From G038396625 sp038396625 (GTDB taxonomy: Bacteria; Bacillota; Clostridia; Peptostreptococcales; Thermotaleaceae): a stretch of 64,000 bases of DNA. Location of the stretch: NCBI GenBank assembly GCA_038396625.1, contig CP121688.1, forward strand, positions 2,418,001-2,482,000. The letters are read 5' to 3'. Of the stretch, positions 18,120 through 27,308 are shown one piece after another; the first letter of the stretch is position 1, and each line of letters opens with the position of its first letter. Position numbers and translations under genes: made by a program. Under the pieces are notes generated by a model. The model had not been told where the DNA came from, did not search any database, and saw nothing but the letters and a program-made list of their open reading frames with translations.

Positions 18120-19410
18120 CCACTTGTTCCCTCTCTTTCTTACATGCAAACCGATTTAATCCAAATAGTTCACTGGCAATCTTGCTGTATAATTCTCCTT
18201 GCTTATCTTCACCAGCTCGCTTGAGATTTAGAATCGGTTTCTTGATTATTTTTTTTGCTAAGCTTCTCATCACAATTTCAATTAACGCTTTGTCTTTTTC
18301 CGAAGCTGTATCTAATCTTCTCATCAAACTGTCCATTTCCTCTTCTAAGATTTCTTCCGTACGATCTTTTAGTGCCTCAATTGCAGGAAATACTGGCAGA
18401 CAATGATACCAGTTTTGAAACTGAATACATGCTTCAATAATAATCTTCATCGCATCCTTTGCCGCTTCTAATCTGGACTCCATATTTTCTAAAGATACCT
18501 TCTTTAACTCATCTAACGCATATAAATTTACATTCTTTAATTGTCCAATGTCAGGGTCTACATCCCTTGGAACTGCAATATCTACAATACAAAGCTTCTC
18601 ATCATTGCCGCAATGCTTTTGGAATGCATCCTTTCTTAAGACGTAATGGGGTGCATTAGTGGATGAAATGATGATGTCTACCTGTGGGATCATCTGATAC
18701 CGATCTTGAAAATCAATCACGCCAATTTCTTCATATCTTCTAGACAAATCTACCGCATGTCCTTTTGTACGATTGGTCACATAGATTTCTTTAACACCTT
18801 TATATACCAAGTTTTCAATAGCAATACGACTCATTTTTCCTACACCAATTACCATTACTTTTTTATCTGTTAAATCTTGAAAAATCTCTTCAATAAATTT
18901 CACTGCAATAGAACTAATAGACAAAGAATTTTGTGATATTGCCGTTTCTCTTTTTATTCGTTTTCCAATGGTAATGGCTTCGCGAAATAACTTGTTTAGT
19001 ATTTTTCCTGTATTTCCTCTCTCTAAAGCATAGGCATGGGCTTGCCTTACCTGCCCAATGATTTGGTCTTCCCCCAATACCAAAGAATCTAACCCTGCTG
19101 TCAATCGAAAAACATGCTTCACTGCATCATCAGACATCTCATTGAAAAAATGGTTTTCTAATAGCCCTTCTTTGATATCAAAAAAACTATAATAAAACTT
19201 TTTCAATGCTGTAATGCTTTTTTCTACATCCGTCACTACTGCTGTTATTTCACTTCGGTTACAGGTTGATAAAATGACAACTTCCTTTATATAATGATTT
19301 TTTTTAAAATGATCATAGGCTTTTTCTAAATCACTTTTAGAAAAAGCAACTTTCTCTCTGATCTCCAATGGGGAATTTTTATAATTAATACCTGTTACCA
19401 CAATTTCCAT
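18112..19410 (-). CDS. hemA: Glutamyl-tRNA reductase
   Basis: About 432 residues. It reduces glutamyl-tRNA to glutamate-1-semialdehyde, the first committed step of tetrapyrrole synthesis. The catalytic Cys50 sits in ILSTCNRSE. Other motifs are GLDSLVLGEDQIIGQVRQAH, the NADPH fold VMVIGVGKMSRIAIENL, and DIAVPRDVDP. The N-terminus is MEIVVTGINYKNSPLEIREK. A GTG at 19422 is in frame but lies within the ribosome site AAGGTG; the ATG at 19410 has 9-nt spacing. The gene is embedded in the cbi series rather than in a separate hem operon, so flux into the pathway should follow the riboswitch. Confidence 0.96.
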   Translation of the reverse strand: MEIVVTGINYKNSPLEIREKVAFSKSDLEKAYDHFKKNHYIKEVVILSTCNRSEITAVVTDVEKSITALKKFYYSFFDIKEGLLENHFFNEMSDDAVKHVFRLTAGLDSLVLGEDQIIGQVRQAHAYALERGNTGKILNKLFREAITIGKRIKRETAISQNSLSISSIAVKFIEEIFQDLTDKKVMVIGVGKMSRIAIENLVYKGVKEIYVTNRTKGHAVDLSRRYEEIGVIDFQDRYQMIPQVDIIISSTNAPHYVLRKDAFQKHCGNDEKLCIVDIAVPRDVDPDIGQLKNVNLYALDELKKVSLENMESRLEAAKDAMKIIIEACIQFQNWYHCLPVFPAIEALKDRTEEILEEEMDSLMRRLDTASEKDKALIEIVMRSLAKKIIKKPILNLKRAGEDKQGELYSKIASELFGLNRFACKKEREQVDG

Positions 19411-20452
19411 CTTTATGCTCACCTTCTCTAAATACTGCGATTGTTATTCCTTCATACTTCTTCTTCTTTTGAATCATTTTTCCATAGGTGCTACTCAAAA
19501 ATGCTACAGGCTCACATACAGCTCCAACTCCAATACTTTTCTTGACAAAATCTGAGCCTTCAAATTGATGTTCTATTTCTTGAATACTTTTACGATCAAT
19601 AATAATGAGAGGTACATCCAAAGTTTTCGCTGCTTGAATGATTCCTTCTTCATCCTTCTTTACATCTACTGTGGCAATATGCTTAATTGACTTGTCAGAA
19701 ATGTTTAAATCTAAAAGCGTGTCCTTAATCGCCTCTAAAATTTTCTCAGTGGCTGTTCCACGCCTGCAACCAATACCGATTACAATATTTTGTGGTCTAA
19801 GAAGCACACGATCACAGGATACGTCATTTACCTTTGCTTTGTCTGTGATCTGAATCAAACCTTTTAGCTTCTTTTTAGGAATATCATCATCTATTCGCAC
19901 GATATTCACTGGTAAAGTCTTATCTATGGGAATATCAGAAATCAGTCCTACCCTTTCGTCATTTACAATATGTGCTGTCACCTTGGTAGCATCATCAAAA
20001 TCTTCTATTCTGCAATTCAGCTCCATTGCTAGTGTATCTACTGCAATTTGATTATTCACATCAGATGCTGTGGTAATAACAGGATTCGCACCTAAAATTT
20101 TTGCAATTTTGTTGGTATAGCCATTGGCGCCTCCTATATGACCTGACAATAAACTAATAACATTCTTTCCTTTTTCATCCAATACAATAATCGCAGGATC
20201 AGTTTTTTTATCTCGCAAATAAGGGGCAATAGACCGTACCACAATACCCGTTGCCATGATGAAAATCAAACATTGATATTGCTGAAATATTTTCCCTACA
20301 AACTCAGCCATTTTCTCTTGAATTTTTTCTACATTCCGATTCTCTCTATAAAATTTGGGATGGGTATATAAAATCGTATCATCCAAATGAGTTAATAATT
20401 TTAGACCTAATTCTGCACCACCCTTTGTTAAGGTTATAATGGCATATTTCAT
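19385..20452 (-). CDS. cbiG: Cobalt-precorrin-5A hydrolase
   Basis: 355 residues. CbiG opens the lactone ring of cobalt-precorrin-5A and releases acetaldehyde. Seen: the N-terminal ITLTKGGAELGLKLL, IMATGIVVRSIAPYLRDKKTDPA, LLSGHIGGANGYTNKIA, GANPVITTASD, and the C-terminal GIGCRRGTATEKILEAI and VGAVCEPVAFL. It overlaps cbiF by the ATGA arrangement and hemA at its 3' end. Confidence 0.95.
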   Translation of the reverse strand: MKYAIITLTKGGAELGLKLLTHLDDTILYTHPKFYRENRNVEKIQEKMAEFVGKIFQQYQCLIFIMATGIVVRSIAPYLRDKKTDPAIIVLDEKGKNVISLLSGHIGGANGYTNKIAKILGANPVITTASDVNNQIAVDTLAMELNCRIEDFDDATKVTAHIVNDERVGLISDIPIDKTLPVNIVRIDDDIPKKKLKGLIQITDKAKVNDVSCDRVLLRPQNIVIGIGCRRGTATEKILEAIKDTLLDLNISDKSIKHIATVDVKKDEEGIIQAAKTLDVPLIIIDRKSIQEIEHQFEGSDFVKKSIGVGAVCEPVAFLSSTYGKMIQKKKKYEGITIAVFREGEHKDGNCGNRY

Positions 20453-21201
20453 TGTTTCGCAGTTCTATATTCATGGCTGAAATCTTTATCATATAGCTTA
20501 GAATACTCATATTCATTTCCCAGGAAATCTCCTACAAGAATCTGGGCAGTTTTCGTAATGCCTGCAGTTTTTACTTTTTCAGCAATATCGCTTAATGTTC
20601 CAAGAACAATTTTTTGATCTTCCCAAGTAGCTTTTTGAATTACTGCAATCGGTGTTTCTATAGGATAATAGGCAGTCAGCCTTCTTACCACTTCTTCTAT
20701 CATTTGAACAGACAAGAAAATACACATAGATGCTTTATGTTGTGCTAAGCTTTCAAGACTTTCTTTTTCAGGAACAGGGGTTCTTCCTTCCATTCTTGTT
20801 AAGATGACGGTCTGCGTAATTCCTGGTAATGTAAATTCCTTGTTAATAGCGGCAGCGGCACCCACAAAGGAACTTACTCCTGGAATCACCTCATATTGGA
20901 TTCCTTTTTCTTCTAAAATATCCATTTGCTCTCTGATGGCTCCATAAATACTGGGATCTCCTGTGTGTACTCTAGCCACAAGCTTTTCTTCTTTTTCTGC
21001 TTTTGTCATTACCTCAATTACTTCTTCTAGTGTCATGGAGGCACTATTGTGTATTTCTGCTGTATTTTTTCTACAGTCCAAAATTTGTTTGTTAACTAAT
21101 GAACCAGCATAGATGATTACATCTGCTTTTTCTATGATCTTCTTTCCTTTTACCGTAATCAAATCTGGATCCCCGGGTCCTGCCCCAATAAAATACACCA
21201 T
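20449..21201 (-). CDS. cbiF: Cobalt-precorrin-4 C11-methyltransferase
   Basis: 250 residues of the tetrapyrrole methylase family. It methylates C11 of cobalt-precorrin-4. Seen: VYFIGAGPGDPDLITVKGKKI, AGSLVNKQIL, SASMTLEEVIEVM, VARVHTGDPSIYGAIREQM, PGVSSFVGAAAAINKEFTLPGI and LTRMEGRTPVP, the CobM/CbiF signature. GGGGG lies 8 nt before the ATG. The start shares its first base with the cbiL stop. Confidence 0.96.
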   Translation of the reverse strand: MVYFIGAGPGDPDLITVKGKKIIEKADVIIYAGSLVNKQILDCRKNTAEIHNSASMTLEEVIEVMTKAEKEEKLVARVHTGDPSIYGAIREQMDILEEKGIQYEVIPGVSSFVGAAAAINKEFTLPGITQTVILTRMEGRTPVPEKESLESLAQHKASMCIFLSVQMIEEVVRRLTAYYPIETPIAVIQKATWEDQKIVLGTLSDIAEKVKTAGITKTAQILVGDFLGNEYEYSKLYDKDFSHEYRTAKQ

Positions 21202-21908
21202 TATTTCTGCCCCCTTTTTTTTGCAATTAGCATAGATAAATAATCAATTTTTTCATCCTTTAAAGATGCAATATCATATGAAATTTTTTCTTCTACATGA
21301 CCACATTTGCTAATTAATACTGTATCCTTTATCAGATCGTGTTGTTCTAATTTTTCTACTGTATTTTTAAAACCTCTCGAAGGCTTCATTAGTACAATAT
21401 TATCCGCAACATCTAATATCTCATCAAATTTCTCACACGTATAGGCAGCAGGAATAATCGCAATGGTTTCATTTGCCTCAGATAGCGGAATCCCCAATCT
21501 ACTTGCTGCAGCACAAAAGGAAGGAATCCCAGGAATTGTCTCAACCTCTATTCCTTGTGATGTAATACGTTGCATCACATAGCCATAGGTACTGTATACC
21601 ATAGGATCTCCTAAGGTAATAAAGGCTACATCCTTTCCTTCATGCAATAATGCTAAAATCTCCTTCATATTTTTGTCCCAACTCTCATCCAATATTTTGG
21701 TATCGTATGTCATTGGAAATATTTGAAACTTTACTTTTTTTTCATCTTCTATATAAGTTCTCACAATATCGTAAGCCACACTTCCTTTACCTGCAGCTGT
21801 CTCAGGAGCAATGACTACATCAACTTCTTTTAATCTATTGATTGCTTTGATTGTGACCAATTCTGGATCCCCTGGCCCTACACCTAAGCCAAAAAATTTT
21901 CCATACAT
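21201..21908 (-). CDS. cbiL: Cobalt-precorrin-2 C20-methyltransferase
   Basis: 235 residues of the CobI/CbiL methylase family. It adds the C20 methyl group. Seen: KFFGLGVGPGDPELVTIKA, APETAAGKGSVAYDIV, ITLGDPMVYSTYGYVMQRI and TIPGIPSFCAAASRLGIPL. It lies directly upstream of cbiF and 6 bases downstream of cbiT. Confidence 0.95.
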   Translation of the reverse strand: MYGKFFGLGVGPGDPELVTIKAINRLKEVDVVIAPETAAGKGSVAYDIVRTYIEDEKKVKFQIFPMTYDTKILDESWDKNMKEILALLHEGKDVAFITLGDPMVYSTYGYVMQRITSQGIEVETIPGIPSFCAAASRLGIPLSEANETIAIIPAAYTCEKFDEILDVADNIVLMKPSRGFKNTVEKLEQHDLIKDTVLISKCGHVEEKISYDIASLKDEKIDYLSMLIAKKRGQK

Positions 21909-21914
21909 CCTGCT

Positions 21915-22517
21915 TCATCCTTTCACTTCTTCTTTTCCTTTTGTGCCTGAAATAATATAAATAGGATTTAAAGCTTCCATTAATGTGTATCTTCCTGCCT
22001 TTCTTCCTTTTGCTACACTGACAGACACAACATCAATCTCTATAAAACCTGCCCCTTTGAGCAATTGGATGGATTCATACAAGGTCTCAATAGTAATGCA
22101 GTTGACTACACATATACCTGCTGGTGTTAATTTATGGTAACTTAGCTCTATAATATCTTTTAGCTCTCCACTACTGCCACCAATCATCACTCTGTCAAAT
22201 TGCTCAATTTCCTGTAGTCGTTCTCCTGCATTTCCATGAAGTATCTTTATATTCACACCAAATTTTTCACTATTTTTTTGAATTAATTCAATGCCTTCGA
22301 AATTTCTTTCAATAGCAATGATTTTTCCTTTTCGACAAATATGTGCTGCTTCAATAGCAATGGAACCAGTCCCTGCCCCCACATCTACCATAATAGAATT
22401 TTCATTTAATCTTAGCTTTGAAATAGTTATGGCCCTTACTTCTTCCTTGGTCATTGGAACTTTTCCTCGAATAAATTGTGCATCTGGTATTCCCGGTGTT
22501 TTATACGTCCACTGCAT
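21915..22517 (-). CDS. cbiT: Cobalt-precorrin-6B C15-methyltransferase (decarboxylating)
   Basis: 200 residues of a class I SAM methyltransferase. CbiT methylates C15 and decarboxylates the C12 acetate side chain. Seen: GIPDAQFIRGKVPMTKEEVRAI, VDVGAGTGSIAIEAA (motif I), IAIERNFEGIELIQKN and DRVMIGGSSGELKDII. Here CbiE and CbiT are separate proteins, unlike the fused CobL of aerobes. It overlaps cbiE by 17 bases. Confidence 0.95.
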   Translation of the reverse strand: MQWTYKTPGIPDAQFIRGKVPMTKEEVRAITISKLRLNENSIMVDVGAGTGSIAIEAAHICRKGKIIAIERNFEGIELIQKNSEKFGVNIKILHGNAGERLQEIEQFDRVMIGGSSGELKDIIELSYHKLTPAGICVVNCITIETLYESIQLLKGAGFIEIDVVSVSVAKGRKAGRYTLMEALNPIYIISGTKGKEEVKG

Positions 22518-23130
22518 TTTTTATCACCACCACTGACATATTAAAATCTTCCATTTCCATAATCTCTTCAGGCTTTCCAGTAATAATTCTTTCCTCATCA
22601 TAAGATAGATTTTCGCCTACAACCATTATTTTTCCTAAAATTTTATTTTGTACCATAGATCGTGCAATTTCTGTTGGGGAATGTTTATGATCCGTCAATA
22701 AAAAGACTTTATTATATTTTTTTATAATATCTAAAAACTCAAAACTTCTACCATGTAAGCTTCCAACAAACGCATCTTGCCATGTTTCTTTTATTTTTGC
22801 AGCTAAATATTGATAAGAACTAATTCCAGGAACTACTTCTAATTCATCGGCGCTAAAATATTTTTTTAAAAAATTCAGCATGCTATAAAAGCCCGTATCT
22901 CCCGAAAGTAAAAAAGCTATTTTCTTTTTTTCCCTATGCTTTTTTACATAGTCAATCAAAACATTCAAATATCCATCAATATAAAGAACTTCCTTGCCGT
23001 GTCCCTCAAAATACTGTAAATTTCTTTTGCCGCCTATTAACACATCACATGTACTGATAATTTTGGTTGTAACAGGTAATATGTATTCTTTGCTTCCTGG
23101 CCCCAACCCTAACACATATACCTTATGCAT
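22501..23130 (-). CDS. cbiE: Cobalt-precorrin-7 C5-methyltransferase
   Basis: 209 residues of the tetrapyrrole methylase family, CbiE branch. Seen: VYVLGLGPGSKEYILPVT, LIGGKRNLQYF, LLSGDTGFYSMLNFLKKYF and VVPGISSYQYLAAKI. GGAGGAA is placed 8 nt before the ATG. It overlaps the end of cbiD by 8 bases and acts with the CbiT encoded next. Confidence 0.94.
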   Translation of the reverse strand: MHKVYVLGLGPGSKEYILPVTTKIISTCDVLIGGKRNLQYFEGHGKEVLYIDGYLNVLIDYVKKHREKKKIAFLLSGDTGFYSMLNFLKKYFSADELEVVPGISSYQYLAAKIKETWQDAFVGSLHGRSFEFLDIIKKYNKVFLLTDHKHSPTEIARSMVQNKILGKIMVVGENLSYDEERIITGKPEEIMEMEDFNMSVVVIKNAVDV

Positions 23131-24244
23131 TTTTAAATTCCTCCAATAACTTCTCTGCCTTATTACTCACACCTATAATCCTTTGATTCATGGCAAACAT
23201 CACAATTCCTACCTCTAATTGATCATACACGTGTTGTTTGCATCTCTTTTCGGCTTGGTTGCACAAGACCTCATATACTTTTTGATAGCCTTTTTGATCG
23301 ATTAGCTCTACAGCTGCCTCCGTTGTAACACAATTAAATACTGCTTCAATGACTTTAGCATCTGCACCTAATAGAGCCAAATTTGCCGCTAATATTTCTA
23401 TTCGTGCATCAGCTACTTTGCTATGGGTATGAAAAATACCTCCTGATAGTTTTACAAATTTTCCAATATGCCCAATCATTAATACTTTTTTTATCTGATA
23501 TTCCACACATTTTTCTAACATAAATCCAATAAAATTGCTGGTCTTCATAATATATTTTTTATCCAATTGATAATAGTCCTGTGCAATATCTCTCCCATAA
23601 TTTCCTGGAACAAGAATGATTTTTTCTAAGCCTTCCTTAGCTGCTATACTCATTTCCAATGCTAAAGATGCTTTGAATGCTTCTTCTGACATAGGCTCGA
23701 CAATCCCTGAAGTACCTAGTATAGAAATCCCACCTATAATTCCTAGCTTGGGATTGAATGTTTTTTTTGCAACTTCTTCTCCTTTTGGAACAGATATGGT
23801 TACAATAGCTCCTTTCCCCTGTGGCAAAACCTCTATTACTTCTTTTTCAATCATCTTCTGAGGAACAGGGTTAATAGCTGGTTTGCCAGGGGATACCGCG
23901 AGTCCAGGTTTTGTGACAATCCCTACACCCACGCCTCCTTGAATCTCTATCTTGGGTTCTTCTATGATTTGAACCGTTGATTGTATCAAGATGCCATGGG
24001 TATTGTCAGGATCATCTCCACCATCTTTTTCAACGGTGCAAGTGACACCATCATTTTTGATCGCCCAATCTTTTACTTCGATAGTCAATTTCCAACCCTT
24101 AGGGGTGTCAATTGTTATTTCATCTATCGTCTCTCCTGTTAATGCCATCACCGCAGCTGCCTTTGATGCAGCTGCGGCACAAGAACCTGTTGTATATCCA
24201 TATCGCATTTTTTTTCCATCTTTTACAATATACCTATCTAGCAT
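23123..24244 (-). CDS. cbiD: Cobalt-precorrin-5B C1-methyltransferase
   Basis: About 373 residues, the normal CbiD length. It methylates C1 of cobalt-precorrin-5B. Seen: RYGYTTGSCAAAASKAAA, the GDDPDNTHG segment, GGVGVGIVTKPGLAVSPGKPAINPVP, GTSGIVEPMSEEAFKASL and the LIGHIGKFVKLSGGIFHTHSKVAD stretch (in two parts in the protein). A TTG 6 bases upstream is in frame, but AGAGG is 7 nt before the ATG at 24244. Confidence 0.96.
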   Translation of the reverse strand: MLDRYIVKDGKKMRYGYTTGSCAAAASKAAAVMALTGETIDEITIDTPKGWKLTIEVKDWAIKNDGVTCTVEKDGGDDPDNTHGILIQSTVQIIEEPKIEIQGGVGVGIVTKPGLAVSPGKPAINPVPQKMIEKEVIEVLPQGKGAIVTISVPKGEEVAKKTFNPKLGIIGGISILGTSGIVEPMSEEAFKASLALEMSIAAKEGLEKIILVPGNYGRDIAQDYYQLDKKYIMKTSNFIGFMLEKCVEYQIKKVLMIGHIGKFVKLSGGIFHTHSKVADARIEILAANLALLGADAKVIEAVFNCVTTEAAVELIDQKGYQKVYEVLCNQAEKRCKQHVYDQLEVGIVMFAMNQRIIGVSNKAEKLLEEFKNA

Positions 24245-24286
24245 ATACAAACCTCTTTACATAAACAAATTTGATTCTCTCAGTCT

Positions 24287-24919
24287 TTAACATGGCTCAT
24301 TCATCATGTATAAAATAGCATTAACGATTGCTGCAGCCACCGTACTGCCACCCTTGCGTCCCCTTGTTACAATATATGGAACCTGAAGATTTTCAAATTC
24401 TTCCTTAGATTCCGCAGCTCCTACAAACCCTACAGGTACACCAATCACGAGTTTTGGATTTACTTTTCCTGCTTCAATGCATTCTTTTAAAGTGAATAAA
24501 GCCGTAGGCGCATTGCCAATGACAAATATTTTGTTTTTTTCATCTTTCATCGCCTTTTCCATTGCTGCCATTGCACGGGTAGTTCCCTTCTCTTTTGCTT
24601 TTTGTGCCACATCTTCATCAGATATGAAGCAGTGTACCTCTCCACCATATTTTGCCAACTTGGTCTTATTGATTCCTGCCATAGCCATTTTCGTATCCGT
24701 CACAATGTGAGCACCTTCTTTGATTGCTTTTTGCGCAGATGCAATGGCATTTGGAGAAATCATGGTAATATCTGCATATTCAAAATCTGCTGTTGTATGA
24801 ATCACCCGTTTGATGATTTTTCCTATATCTTCTGGAAAAATTTTATCCCCCAGTTCTTCTGTGATCATGTCAAAGCTCCGTTCTTCTATGAGGTGAGGCA
24901 CTTTTATGTAATCACTCAT
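24287..24919 (-). CDS. cbiC: Cobalt-precorrin-8 methylmutase
   Basis: 210 residues of the CobH/CbiC family. It moves a methyl group from C11 to C12 to give cobyrinate. Seen: IEERSFDMITEEL, RVIHTTADFEYAD with the catalytic histidine, ITDTKMAMAGINK, and the C-terminal VIGVPVGFVGAAESKEEF and RGRKGGSTVAAAIVNAI. The start overlaps the cbiX stop (TAATG). Confidence 0.96.
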   Translation of the reverse strand: MSDYIKVPHLIEERSFDMITEELGDKIFPEDIGKIIKRVIHTTADFEYADITMISPNAIASAQKAIKEGAHIVTDTKMAMAGINKTKLAKYGGEVHCFISDEDVAQKAKEKGTTRAMAAMEKAMKDEKNKIFVIGNAPTALFTLKECIEAGKVNPKLVIGVPVGFVGAAESKEEFENLQVPYIVTRGRKGGSTVAAAIVNAILYMMNEPC

Positions 24920-25290
24920 TATGCACCCATTGCCTCCTTTCCTCTTTCCTCGATAATCATTGCGATCCTTTCATCAGCACCGATGTGCTTCGCCATAATA
25001 AATTCTACATGTGGATATTGTTCTTTCAACTGATTTAACGCTTCAGGGATATCATATTTCACATGATTTCCTTTAAATATAAACATCGGCACAATCACGA
25101 TTTGTTCTGCTCCTTTGTCAATAAGTTCTACAATCCCCTCCTCGAAGCTTGGTTTTGAAATTTGTAAAGAACCCATGCCTACCATTTCAAAACTACTAAT
25201 ATTTTTTACCATCTCCACAATTTGAGTAAATATTTGGTCTGCCTCCTGTGCTTGACTTCCGTGTCCTAATACAAATAACGCTTTTTTCAT
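24919..25290 (-). CDS. cbiX: Sirohydrochlorin cobaltochelatase, short CbiX type
   Basis: 123 residues: the single-domain CbiX-S form, half the size of the usual CbiX. It inserts Co2+ into sirohydrochlorin, placing this cluster in the early-cobalt (anaerobic) route. The two metal-site histidines are in LGHGSQAQEADQIF and MFIFKGNHVKYDIPEAL. GGAGGAG lies 8 nt upstream of the ATG. It sits between pduX and cbiC. Confidence 0.93.
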   Translation of the reverse strand: MKKALFVLGHGSQAQEADQIFTQIVEMVKNISSFEMVGMGSLQISKPSFEEGIVELIDKGAEQIVIVPMFIFKGNHVKYDIPEALNQLKEQYPHVEFIMAKHIGADERIAMIIEERGKEAMGA

Positions 25291-25303
25291 CGCGAATCTC
25301 CTC

Positions 25304-26188
25304 CTATTTTTTAAATAATATTTTCACACCACCTTGTACCATCTGGGTTGCATAGATGTTACAATATACATGGTGAACAAGGTTTTGCTTTAAAACAAAA
25401 TATAGTTCTTCTTTATCTACCTTTTTGGGGTCAAATAATATTCCTATTACAGTACCACTATGCGCTACATTTACACCATAGCATCCTACCTTTACAGCAC
25501 TTTCAATGATATCTTCTAAATGGCGTTTTGGCAATATATTTTGATTTGCCAAGGAACTCATTGTAGCAGCTTTTCCTAGAAGTGCATAATCTTTTTTTGT
25601 GAAGCTTTGCTGAAATACTTTATAAGCTTCTTCAACTTTACTTTTATTTTTCATCCTCAATGCTTTAAAATCATGTTTTCTAAAGTTCACAGTATTGAGT
25701 CTATCACGACCTTCTAACACCAGTACATCTAGCTTAGGGTTCCATTCAAAACTTTTTATTCTGACACCTTTGAGATGATCAAATAGTGTCCATTCTTTAA
25801 AAATAGTGCTATCTGTGGGCTCAATATCTGCACAAATCTGTGCTAGAGTATCCTCAGATAAAGTTTTTCCCAATAATGCTGCAGTTGCCACTGCTGTTGC
25901 TGCAATATCTGCAGTACTGCTTGCCATCCCCTTTGCCACTGGTATTCTCGAGGTAATATGCACCCCAATATGATCTCCAATTATATGAGGTTCTTGAAAA
26001 TAGTCAAGGGTTTTATAAATGGCTTGTATGGCTTTTTTCTTTCTATACATATTTCTTCGTTTTTTTGTTTCTTCTAAAACAACCACAGAATATCTATCAA
26101 TTGGGTAGGATATTAATTTTTCTCCATCCCCTATTTCTCCCTGTAATAATTCTCCACAGGAAGCAGGACACATCGCTTTAATCTTCAT
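25304..26188 (-). CDS. pduX: L-threonine kinase-like GHMP kinase (PduX family)
   Basis: About 294 residues with GHMP-kinase motifs: CPASCGELLQG near the N-terminus and the ATP loop PVAKGMASSTADIAATAVA. PduX phosphorylates L-threonine to O-phosphothreonine, the substrate of CobD, which is encoded immediately upstream; this neighbourhood is the main argument for the assignment. An ATG at 26200 is in frame, but GAGGT sits 5 nt before the ATG at 26188. The gene overlaps the end of cobD. Confidence 0.88.
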   Translation of the reverse strand: MKIKAMCPASCGELLQGEIGDGEKLISYPIDRYSVVVLEETKKRRNMYRKKKAIQAIYKTLDYFQEPHIIGDHIGVHITSRIPVAKGMASSTADIAATAVATAALLGKTLSEDTLAQICADIEPTDSTIFKEWTLFDHLKGVRIKSFEWNPKLDVLVLEGRDRLNTVNFRKHDFKALRMKNKSKVEEAYKVFQQSFTKKDYALLGKAATMSSLANQNILPKRHLEDIIESAVKVGCYGVNVAHSGTVIGILFDPKKVDKEELYFVLKQNLVHHVYCNIYATQMVQGGVKILFKK

Positions 26189-27260
26189 AGAATACCTCAT
26201 TTAATGCTTTTATAAATTTTTCGTTTGCCTCTTTGCTTTTAATAGCAATCCTGTAAAAATGATTATTCAAATTCGGATAATTATCACAGCTTCTAATTAA
26301 AAACTTTTTTTGAAGCAATGAATCTTTTATATGAATGGATGGTGTCAATAATTGAAACAATATATAGTTAGCCTTTGGGGGATATACTTTTATCTTATCT
26401 ATCTCTTTTAATGCATCATAAAAGCGCCCTCTTTCAGATTCAATCCAAATGCGACTTTGATGAATATAAACATCATCCTGCAATACGATTTCTCCTGCCA
26501 AAGCGGCATAGCTATTCACCGTCCAAGGCTCTTTTAAGTTTTTTACTTTTTCTAATAAAGCAATATTTGAAGTCAACCCATAACCAATTCTTAAACCTGG
26601 CAGCGCAAAAAATTTGGTAAGTGCCTTAATAATGTACAAATGCTTATAGTGCGCTACGTAGGGAAGCATTGTTGCTTGATCAAAATCCTCCACAAAATCC
26701 ATAAATGCCTCATCAATCAGTAGATGAATGTTTTTTTCTTCACAATATTGTAATATTTTATACATTCTTTTTCTATCTATCAACTGACTTGTAGGATTAT
26801 TCGGATTACAAAGAATGATAAGGTCTATGTCTTTTTCTATACTATCTAAGAATTGATCATCTATCTGAAAGTTGTTTTCTTCTTTCAATAAACAATAGTT
26901 TACATTGCTTCCAACCTTTCTGAGGGCTCTTTCATATTCTAAAAAAGTTGGTGCCAGAATCAAGCTGTGTTTTGGCCTTAATGCAGAAACAATAGAAAAT
27001 ATCACTTCCGTAGCACCATTGCCCACTGTAATATATGCTTCCTCTATACCATGATGATCTGCAATCGCTTTCGTTAATGCTTTGTATTCAGGATCAGGAT
27101 AATTTTTAATTAGATCGATATGCTTGATTAAAGCTTTTTTAAAGCTGTCTGGTACTCCTAACGGATTAATATTTGCACTAAAATCAATGAGTTCTTCTTT
27201 CTCTATACCTAATTGATTCGCTATTTCATAAATATTACCACCATGTTTTACAGTCCTCAT
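26178..27260 (-). CDS. cobD: Threonine-phosphate decarboxylase
   Basis: About 360 residues, PLP-dependent aminotransferase fold. It decarboxylates phosphothreonine to aminopropanol phosphate for the cobalamin nucleotide loop. Seen: KHGGNIYEIANQLG, DFSANINPLGVP, VGNGATEVIFSIV, NPNNPTSQLID and the PLP lysine in IKALTKFFALPGLRIGYG. The first in-frame ATG (27290) has no ribosome site; GGGAGGGAAAGC precedes the ATG at 27260, giving the family-typical start MRTVKHGGN. Confidence 0.95.
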   Translation of the reverse strand: MRTVKHGGNIYEIANQLGIEKEELIDFSANINPLGVPDSFKKALIKHIDLIKNYPDPEYKALTKAIADHHGIEEAYITVGNGATEVIFSIVSALRPKHSLILAPTFLEYERALRKVGSNVNYCLLKEENNFQIDDQFLDSIEKDIDLIILCNPNNPTSQLIDRKRMYKILQYCEEKNIHLLIDEAFMDFVEDFDQATMLPYVAHYKHLYIIKALTKFFALPGLRIGYGLTSNIALLEKVKNLKEPWTVNSYAALAGEIVLQDDVYIHQSRIWIESERGRFYDALKEIDKIKVYPPKANYILFQLLTPSIHIKDSLLQKKFLIRSCDNYPNLNNHFYRIAIKSKEANEKFIKALNEVFYED

Positions 27261-27308
27261 GCTTTCCCTCCCTTCATCTGTTTCTTCCATCTATTCTTTT
27301 TAAATCTG